Positions 6,638-11,328 of a stretch of DNA of 11,328 nt are shown in pieces (the first letter of the stretch is position 1; each line of letters starts with the position of its first letter). A program made the position numbers and the translations under genes. The notes beneath the pieces are model-generated. The model saw only the letters and a list, made by a program, of their open reading frames with translations, had not been told where the DNA came from and searched no databases. Source of the DNA: Polyangiaceae bacterium (GTDB lineage: Bacteria; Myxococcota; Polyangia; Polyangiales; Polyangiaceae); contig JAICTU010000303.1 in NCBI GenBank assembly GCA_025936205.1, forward strand, positions 1-11,328, in the 5' to 3' direction.

Positions 6638-8677
6638 TCATTTTACGTACGGAACCTTGTAGCCGTTCTCCCGGTAGGTGTGGACCTGGAAGAAGCTGCG
6701 CAGCAGCAACAAGTGCTCTTCGTGCTCTGGGTCAATCTGGTCCGACAGGTTGTTCAGCTCACCCGGATCGTTCTTCAGGTCATACAGCTCCAGGGTTTGG
6801 CGCCGTAGATCCCGGATCGCCTTGTAGCCGTCCTCGAAGAGCATCGCCTGCTTGAGGCCCGTCTCGGCGACGATCGGGCGAGCAAATGTTCGGCTAGCTC
6901 CGAGCAACAACGGCACCAGGCTCTCGCCCATGAACGAGGCCGGCGTGTCCACGCCGAACCAGTCGAGCAGGGTGGGCCCCAGATCGATCAGCGAAACGGG
7001 GGTGTCGATGGTGCGAGGCACCACACCGGCGCCGAACGCCACGAGCGGTACGCGGATCAACTCGTCGTACAGGTTGCTGCCATGGAAGCGCGCACCGTGG
7101 TCGCCGAATGCTTCCCCATGATCGGCGACCACGAGCACCGTGGCGCGCTCGCTGAGGCCCAGACGGGTGATGGCCGCGCGCACCTCCCCCAGATAGCCGT
7201 CGACGGTGCTCAGGCCGCGCAGGTAGCGAGTGAACGCCCCTCCGCCGCCCTTGCCGTACGGACTGTGACTGTCGAGATAGTGCACCCAGTAAAAGGCGCT
7301 GCGCCCGGCGTTGGCCTCCAGCGCCGAGATCAGCTGCGCGGTGAGCGACTTGCCGTGGATCCAGCGCTGGTTGCTCGCCAGCAGAGGCTCGCCTTCGACC
7401 TGATTGCGATCGAACCCGCGCAGGATCCCGCGCGAGTTCTCCAGCCAGCCCACCACGGGAAACGCCGCCGTGTACACGCCCGCCTTCGAGAGCACGCTGG
7501 CAAAGTGCACACTGCGGTCCTCGGTGGGCCACTTGTTGCTGTCGCCTGACCAGTACTGCTGAGAAAAGTACCTGCCGGAAGAAATGGAGCCGAGCGTGAA
7601 CTTGGTCATGGAGCCCGGCGCGCGCGCCTGCGTGAAGGAGGCGCCGGCCTCTGCCAGAGCCGAGAGCTCGGGCATGGTCTGCTTACCGTGCGGGCCCCCC
7701 AGCAGGTCGGCTCGCAGCGAGTCGATGGACAGCAGCACCACCACCGGTCGATCCACCGCGGGTCGCATGCGGCTCGGAGGCACGGGCTTCGCCTCGGAAC
7801 GCGGCGCGAAGAAAGCACCCGCCTGCGCGGCCACCGTCGCGTGCAGATTGTCGAGCCCGCCGTCGCCGTGAACTACCGCGAGCAGGTGCAAGCTACTCGG
7901 CCGCCGCGCGACCCAGATCATCACCGAGTTCGTGTGGCGCCCGAACAACGCCCAGAGCGAGCCGATGCCGAGCACTGCGCCCAGCGCGAGCACCGCCGAG
8001 CGGCGCCGCGGCGCCCCCGGCAAGGAAAGCTCGAGCCGCGGCAGCGCCGCCGCGGCCAGCACCGCCGTGAGCCAGGACAGGTACAGGTGGGCGCTCGGAT
8101 TGTTGCCCGGCGAGATGCTCACGTTGCAGGCGAAGGCGGCGAGCGCGGCAGCGCCGCTCGCCGCTTGCACGCTCACGCCGAGCCAGGGAGCGCGCCAGTT
8201 GCGGTGGCGCGTGAACCAGGCGAGCGCGGGCACGGCCCCGGCGATCCCCACCACGATCAGCAGCGACGCCAGATCCGTCCCGATGGGCAGCGACTCGCCG
8301 AGTCGCTCGGCGAGTCCGTCCAGATCGGTGGGCAAAGACGCTGCGCCGAGCGCCAGCGAGAACACGGCCAGCGCGCACCAGCCGAGCCCGGAACCGGGCA
8401 GCCAGCGCTGGAACGCCCAGGCGCAGCCGATCGAGAGCAAACCGAGGCCGAGGTGACGGCCCAGATCGACGGCATGCGCCAGCAGGGCATCGGCCCCGCC
8501 GGCGCGCGGCTCGTCGCGCGGCAGCAGATCGAACAGCACGTTGAGGGAGCCGGCGAGCACCCAACCGAGCCCGAGGTGCAGCGACAGGGGCGGAGGAGCC
8601 GAGACGGAGCGGGTGCTCGGCAGAACGGGCGTGGCGTTTACGCTGAGCACCTTCGGCACCAGGCGCACTCGTAGCAC
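6638..8677 (-). CDS. Membrane-anchored sulfatase / alkaline phosphatase-superfamily protein
   Basis: 679 residues. The N-terminal half (about 33-246) holds six or seven hydrophobic helices; a catalytic domain at about 309-640, probably periplasmic, follows. Superfamily marks are SIDSLRAD (317-324, Asp319 metal ligand), the nucleophile segment SMTKFTLGSISSG (356-368), LDSHSPY (468-474), ADHGEAFGDHG (518-528, with Asp519 and His520 metal ligands) and the sulfatase-like C-terminal LYDLKNDPGELNNL. The nucleophile segment has no Cys or Ser in a C/S-x-P-x-R motif, so formylglycine cannot form in the classic way. Thr358 takes that place, as in phosphoglycerol and phosphoethanolamine transferases. 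The enzyme may therefore be a phospho- or sulfotransferase or phosphodiesterase acting on envelope glycans or lipids. The start is a GTG with a poor ribosome site, and no in-frame ATG precedes the catalytic domain, so the exact N-terminus is uncertain. It lies upstream of the exporter operon, 64 bp away. Confidence 0.87.
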   Translation of the reverse strand: MLRVRLVPKVLSVNATPVLPSTRSVSAPPPLSLHLGLGWVLAGSLNVLFDLLPRDEPRAGGADALLAHAVDLGRHLGLGLLSIGCAWAFQRWLPGSGLGWCALAVFSLALGAASLPTDLDGLAERLGESLPIGTDLASLLIVVGIAGAVPALAWFTRHRNWRAPWLGVSVQAASGAAALAAFACNVSISPGNNPSAHLYLSWLTAVLAAAALPRLELSLPGAPRRRSAVLALGAVLGIGSLWALFGRHTNSVMIWVARRPSSLHLLAVVHGDGGLDNLHATVAAQAGAFFAPRSEAKPVPPSRMRPAVDRPVVVLLSIDSLRADLLGGPHGKQTMPELSALAEAGASFTQARAPGSMTKFTLGSISSGRYFSQQYWSGDSNKWPTEDRSVHFASVLSKAGVYTAAFPVVGWLENSRGILRGFDRNQVEGEPLLASNQRWIHGKSLTAQLISALEANAGRSAFYWVHYLDSHSPYGKGGGGAFTRYLRGLSTVDGYLGEVRAAITRLGLSERATVLVVADHGEAFGDHGARFHGSNLYDELIRVPLVAFGAGVVPRTIDTPVSLIDLGPTLLDWFGVDTPASFMGESLVPLLLGASRTFARPIVAETGLKQAMLFEDGYKAIRDLRRQTLELYDLKNDPGELNNLSDQIDPEHEEHLLLLRSFFQVHTYRENGYKVPYVK

Positions 8678-8754
8678 ACGGCCTACCGAACAGTCACCTG
8701 GCCGCCATCAGCCCAGCGGCGCTCGTCCGCGCCGTCGCAAGGCGGGCACATGCT

Positions 8755-8790
8755 GGAGGGGAGCGGCTCCGTCAGGTGCCGAGCCCCTCC
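8755..8790 (-). terminator. GC-rich stem-loop after the LolA-family gene, possible terminator
   Basis: Arms 8755-8767 and 8778-8790 pair as a 7-bp stem, a two-by-two internal mismatch and a 4-bp stem around a 10-base loop. The structure starts 13 bases past the LolA-family stop, in the 126-bp gap before the sulfatase gene. No U-tract follows, so it is either a weak terminator or an mRNA 3'-end stabiliser. Confidence 0.35.
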
Positions 8791-8803
8791 CCTGCTCCGT
8801 GTT

Positions 8804-9619
8804 TCAGGGCTTGACGATCTGCGTGCCGGGCGGAGCAGTGAACGTGAACTCGCTCGCGGGCACCTTTTCGTTCACGCGCGGATCGCTGAAGTCGAAGACG
8901 TTCTTGTTCTTCTGTGCGTCGATCAAGAGCACGCGGCGCACCTGGAAGGTCTTGCCGTCGACGTAGAGCAGCATCTTCTGGTACGCGGGCGTGGCCTCCT
9001 TGGGGATGGCCAGGAGCACGTAGCCGCCCTTGAACTTCAGGGTCTGGGCGTTGAGCTTCTTCAGCGTGAAAGAGGCCGTGAGCTTGCCTTGACCCAGCAG
9101 GAAGGAGAGCGCCGCGGGATACGCGCTCTTGGTCATGTCCTGCTCGTAGAGTTGCTTGTTCTCCGCTTCGTAGACGCGCAGCAGCTTGCCGTCGGACACG
9201 ACGCGGTTGCCGTTCGAGCTGTAGCGCCAGCTCATCTTGCCCGGCTTCACGAAGGCGACGTGGCCCTGGCTCTCCTTCTTCTTGTTGTAGGCGAAGATGG
9301 TGTAGCGCTGGCTGAACTGCGCCTGGAAGGTCTTGGCGCCGTCGTAGAAGGACTGCACGCGCTCGGCGATCACGTCCGAGCTGAGGTCGGGCAGATCGAC
9401 GGCGGGGCCCGAGGAGGGGGGTGCGTCGTCGTCAGTGGGCGCGGCCTCGGCCGGAGCAGCAGCTGCAGGCGCAGGGGCCGCACCGGCCGGCGCTGCCACG
9501 GCCGCGGCCGGAGCGGGCTTGGCCTGTGCCGTCTGCGCAAAGGCCGAGGGCACGCTGGCGGCAAGCCCCAGCGCGCAGAAGCCACCGATCCAGACCCGAA
9601 CCAAGCCCATTCGCTTCAT
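8804..9619 (-). CDS. LolA-family outer-membrane lipoprotein carrier protein, secreted
   Basis: 271 residues from the ATG at 9617-9619. A signal peptide (MKRMGLVRVW, hydrophobic core, AFA|Q, cut near residue 28) is followed by an Ala/Pro-rich linker with an acidic patch (about 30-78), then a LolA-like domain (79-270). Its marks are FQAQFSQRYTIFAY (98-111), the G-x-V-A-F-V-K-P-G-K-M-S-W-R-Y strand block (119-133), VVSDGKLLRVYEAENKQLY (140-158), LSFLLGQGKL (171-180) and FDFSDPRVNEKVPASEFTF (242-260). LolA carries lipoproteins across the periplasm from LolCDE to the outer membrane; paralogues may carry other lipids or envelope components. In-frame coding extends 67 codons upstream, but a strong AGGAG seven bases before this ATG and the signal peptide fix the start. 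None of LolB, LolC, LolD or LolE lies in the window. The linker is longer than in E. coli LolA, where the domain follows the signal peptide almost directly. Confidence 0.9.
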   Translation of the reverse strand: MKRMGLVRVWIGGFCALGLAASVPSAFAQTAQAKPAPAAAVAAPAGAAPAPAAAAPAEAAPTDDDAPPSSGPAVDLPDLSSDVIAERVQSFYDGAKTFQAQFSQRYTIFAYNKKKESQGHVAFVKPGKMSWRYSSNGNRVVSDGKLLRVYEAENKQLYEQDMTKSAYPAALSFLLGQGKLTASFTLKKLNAQTLKFKGGYVLLAIPKEATPAYQKMLLYVDGKTFQVRRVLLIDAQKNKNVFDFSDPRVNEKVPASEFTFTAPPGTQIVKP

Positions 9620-9626
9620 GACTGCT

Positions 9627-9631
9627 CTCCT
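9627..9631 (-). promoter_or_regulatory. Strong ribosome binding site of the LolA-family gene
   Basis: AGGAG on the minus strand ends seven bases before the ATG at 9619, an ideal spacing. It decides the start against the in-frame upstream extension, which would place 67 implausible Arg/Pro/Ser-rich residues before the signal peptide. Confidence 0.75.
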
Positions 9632-9698
9632 GAGTAGCTCCCCACCGAATTTACTCAACGGGGCTCCATACACTTCCCGTCGCGGAGCTGCAGTACGG

Positions 9699-10235
9699 CT
9701 ACCTGGCCGAAGCCCGCCGAGCCGGCCGGCGCAGGTTGGCGAGGACACCATGGGCGAGGGCTCGGTCGAGGGGAGCGCGACGGAGGAAGGTGAGCGCCAG
9801 GGCGAGCGCGTCGGCTGCATCCTCGCGCAGGGAGTCGTCGAGGCAGAGCAGCATGCGGATCATGCGCACCATCTGCTGCTTTTCGGCGCGGCCGCTCCCG
9901 GTGACGGTGCTCTTCACGCGCGCCGGCGGATACTCGACCACCTGCATCCCGGCGCGCGCCAGGTTCAGCAGGACCACGCCGCGCGCGTGGCCGAGCTTGG
10001 CGGCGGCGCTCGCATCCTTGTGAAAGAACAAGGACTCGACCGAGCCGACGCTGGGTCGGTAGTCACTGATCACGGCTTCCAGGCAGCGATCGATGTGCAT
10101 CAAGCGCTCAGCGAGCGAGTCGCCGGCGGGCGGATCGATCACGCCATGGCCGACATGTGTGACGCGGTTGCCTTCGCCTCGGAGCACACCCCAGCCGAGG
10201 TGGCGGGTGCCCGGGTCGATGCCCAACACGATCAT
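9699..10235 (-). CDS. ruvC: Crossover junction endodeoxyribonuclease RuvC
   Basis: 178 residues, close to the usual length of about 170-180. RuvC cuts Holliday junctions symmetrically as a dimer at the end of homologous recombination, normally with the RuvAB branch-migration motor. All four acidic catalytic residues can be placed: Asp7 in MIVLGIDPGT, Glu67 in SVESLFF, and Asp139 and Asp142 in EDAADALALA. Other family blocks are the FFHKDASAAAKLGHARGVVL segment (70-89) with the junction-contacting aromatic region, and YPPARVKSTVTGSGRAEKQQM (102-122). The Arg/Ala-rich C-terminus (about 163-178) is basic and unstructured in appearance. The ATG at 10233-10235 is fixed by the MIVLGIDPG start, although no clear Shine-Dalgarno sequence precedes it. 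ruvA and ruvB are not in the window; neighbours are a GNAT gene upstream and the LolA-family gene 79 bp downstream. Confidence 0.97.
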   Translation of the reverse strand: MIVLGIDPGTRHLGWGVLRGEGNRVTHVGHGVIDPPAGDSLAERLMHIDRCLEAVISDYRPSVGSVESLFFHKDASAAAKLGHARGVVLLNLARAGMQVVEYPPARVKSTVTGSGRAEKQQMVRMIRMLLCLDDSLREDAADALALALTFLRRAPLDRALAHGVLANLRRPARRASAR

Positions 10236-10263
10236 TCGCGCGCACGTTACCAGCCGCGGGCAG

Positions 10264-10279
10264 AGTTTCCGAAGAAACT
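10264..10279 (-). promoter_or_regulatory. cUUCGg tetraloop hairpin upstream of ruvC
   Basis: The minus-strand transcript reads AGUUUC-UUCG-GAAACU, a perfect 6-bp stem closed by a C-G pair around UUCG, the best-known extra-stable tetraloop. It lies between the GNAT stop (10310) and the ruvC start (10235). It could help terminate or protect the upstream transcript, or shape the ruvC leader; there is no U-tract. The DNA palindrome could instead be a protein-binding site, but it does not match a LexA box I know. Confidence 0.45.
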
Positions 10280-10290
10280 TCCGAAGAAAA
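10267..10290 (-). repeat. 12-bp tandem direct repeat, 11 of 12 identical, upstream of ruvC
   Basis: TTCCGAAGAAAC (10267-10278) and TTCCGAAGAAAA (10279-10290) adjoin; looser relatives (CCGAAAGAAC, CAGAAGAAAT) continue to 10320, into the 3' end of the GNAT gene. The purine-rich plus strand stands out from its GC-rich surroundings. Confidence 0.7.
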
Positions 10291-10309
10291 CAGCGCCGAA
10301 AGAACTGGC

Positions 10310-11328
10310 TCAGAAGAAATCGGGCAGGCTCGGCGCAGGACCGGCGAAAATGTGGGACAGCAAGGCCTGCGCGTCCTCGGCGGCTTGCAAGCGCCCCGCG
10401 GTGGCCAGCTGCCAGGGGTTGGCGAAACCGGTGTAGAGCGCGGCCAGAGCCCCCACGGAGAGCCGCACGACCGGGGCGCTCGGGGCGGCGCTGGAGGCGA
10501 AATCACAGTGCGCCGCCCCACGCGCGAGCGTCAGCAGGTAGCGCCCTGAATTTTCTGGCAGCAGCTCGTCGCGCAGCTCGAGCTCCAGCTCGGCGTCGAG
10601 CGGCGGGTAGCCGCGCGCGAGCAGCGCGGCGCGCACATCGACCAGCCGCAGCATCCAGTAGTCCTCGACGCTCGACTGGATCACACGCTCCGACACGCCG
10701 AGCAAGCGCGCGTCCGAGGGGCCTCCCGTCCAGGTCGCGCGCTCGACGGTGCTGAAGTGATCGCCGAGGAAGGCGAGCAAGCTGGCGAGGGCGGCCGGTG
10801 TGCGCGCCACGAAGTCGCTCAGGCTGAGCTCGAGCGGCGCGCGGCGCGGCGCGAGCACCTTGAGGTAGACGTAGCCGTCGAGGCCGTCGCCACCCGGCAC
10901 GCCGAAGCAGCGCGCGGGCTCCATATCCGGGCGGCGCACGCGATTCCAGACGTAGGCGCCGCGATCCAGGTAACCATTGTGGCGCCGCGCCACCTCTCGA
11001 TACAGGCTCTCCAGCGCGGGCTGCGCCGCGTCGTCCAGCGCTTCCACCGCGAGCGGGCGCGGCGAGCGCGCGAGCTTTTGCAGTTGCAGAGTGAAGCGGC
11101 AATGGCTGCCGGCGAGCTCGTAGCCGGCCTTGCGATACATGCGAAAGGTCGAGGGGTAGAGCGTGGACAGCGCGACGCCCTGCTGGCGCGCGGAGCGCAA
11201 CGTGTCGCGCAGGAGGCCGAGCGCGAGCCCCTGCCCCCGAGCCTCGGGCGCGATCGCCACGCCCGCGAGCCCGAGCGTGGGCACGCTCTGCGCTCCGAAC
11301 CACTGCCCCATCGGGATCTCGACCAGCC
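10310..11328 (-). CDS. Eis-like GNAT N-acetyltransferase with C-terminal SCP2-like domain, N-terminus cut by window edge
   Basis: 338 residues are visible and the frame stays open to the right edge. The real start lies outside, because an Eis-type protein should have about 80-100 residues before this point; the ATG at 11309-11311 falls inside the first GNAT domain and is internal. The acetyl-CoA loop is seen in GVAIAPEARGQGLALGLL (GVAIAP strand, R-G-Q-G-L-A turn). Next come YPSTFRMYRKAGYELAG with a Tyr matching the Eis general acid, a second GNAT-like domain, and a C-terminal SCP2-like domain including the LRLVDVRAALLARGYP stretch. The chain ends in PDFF; in mycobacterial Eis the terminal Phe carboxylate acts as general base, so the aromatic C-terminus fits. 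Family members acetylate amines such as aminoglycosides, or lysines; the substrate here is unknown. ruvC follows after 74 bp. Confidence 0.88.
   Translation of the reverse strand, partial: LVEIPMGQWFGAQSVPTLGLAGVAIAPEARGQGLALGLLRDTLRSARQQGVALSTLYPSTFRMYRKAGYELAGSHCRFTLQLQKLARSPRPLAVEALDDAAQPALESLYREVARRHNGYLDRGAYVWNRVRRPDMEPARCFGVPGGDGLDGYVYLKVLAPRRAPLELSLSDFVARTPAALASLLAFLGDHFSTVERATWTGGPSDARLLGVSERVIQSSVEDYWMLRLVDVRAALLARGYPPLDAELELELRDELLPENSGRYLLTLARGAAHCDFASSAAPSAPVVRLSVGALAALYTGFANPWQLATAGRLQAAEDAQALLSHIFAGPAPSLPDFF

Noticed and set aside
9652..9690. A promoter for the LolA-family gene based on TAAATT
   Set aside because: No acceptable -35 box stands 16-18 bp upstream of TAAATT, and the nearby TTGAGT is too close to pair with it.
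9620..9820. N-terminal extension of the LolA-family gene to an ATG at 9820
   Set aside because: It would place Arg/Pro/Ser-rich residues before a clear signal peptide and overlap ruvC, while a strong AGGAG precedes the inner ATG.
10264..10279. A LexA (SOS) operator upstream of ruvC
   Set aside because: GTTTC-N4-GAAAC resembles an operator in form, but it matches neither the Gram-positive GAAC-N4-GTTC box nor the E. coli CTG-N10-CAG box.
1..11328. Defence system, CRISPR array, prophage, insertion sequence or tRNA
   Set aside because: No repeat-spacer pattern, transposase, integrase, terminal inverted repeats or cloverleaf was seen. The genes are housekeeping, envelope and transport functions with uniform GC-rich codon use.

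Overview
The window is a compact, gene-dense stretch of a GC-rich bacterial chromosome (roughly two thirds G+C by eye). All nine recognisable genes lie on the minus strand, with short intergenic gaps and two start/stop overlaps. GC-rich coding, a Gld-type ABC exporter with its auxiliary proteins, a LolA-family protein with a long Ala/Pro linker, a stand-alone ruvC and a membrane-anchored sulfatase-fold enzyme would all fit a myxobacterium or related deltaproteobacterial lineage. That placement is inference; the window has no rRNA or other decisive marker.

Read in the direction of transcription (right to left): a partial Eis-like GNAT acetyltransferase cut by the right edge (10310-11328); ruvC, Holliday-junction resolvase (9699-10235); a secreted LolA-family carrier protein (8804-9619); a seven-helix membrane protein with a periplasmic sulfatase/alkaline-phosphatase-superfamily domain (6638-8677). 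Then comes a probable operon: ABC ATPase (5215-6573), ABC-2 permease (4391-5188), GldG-like auxiliary protein (2670-4394), DUF4340 protein (409-2673), and the start of an M20 metallopeptidase (1-375, cut by the left edge).

The central operon is the most notable part. ATPase, permease and GldG-like protein match the GldA-GldF-GldG set known from Bacteroidetes gliding and secretion, here with a DUF4340 partner. ATGA overlaps link permease to GldG-like and GldG-like to DUF4340, and a TTGACT-17-TACAGA promoter candidate sits just upstream of the ATPase. The DUF4340 protein reads as five degenerate copies of one module, and the ATPase has an unusual acidic N-terminal extension built partly by a perfect 30-bp tandem duplication. 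The M20 gene follows after 33 bp, with a perfect 10-bp stem-loop ending on the A of its start codon.

No tRNA, rRNA, CRISPR array, insertion sequence, phage gene or attachment site was seen. No gene-free stretch exceeds 130 bases. The long plus-strand open frames opposite the genes are shadows of GC-rich codon usage. I did not find a clearly new defence or mobile system; the strongest leads are the exporter operon and its odd components.
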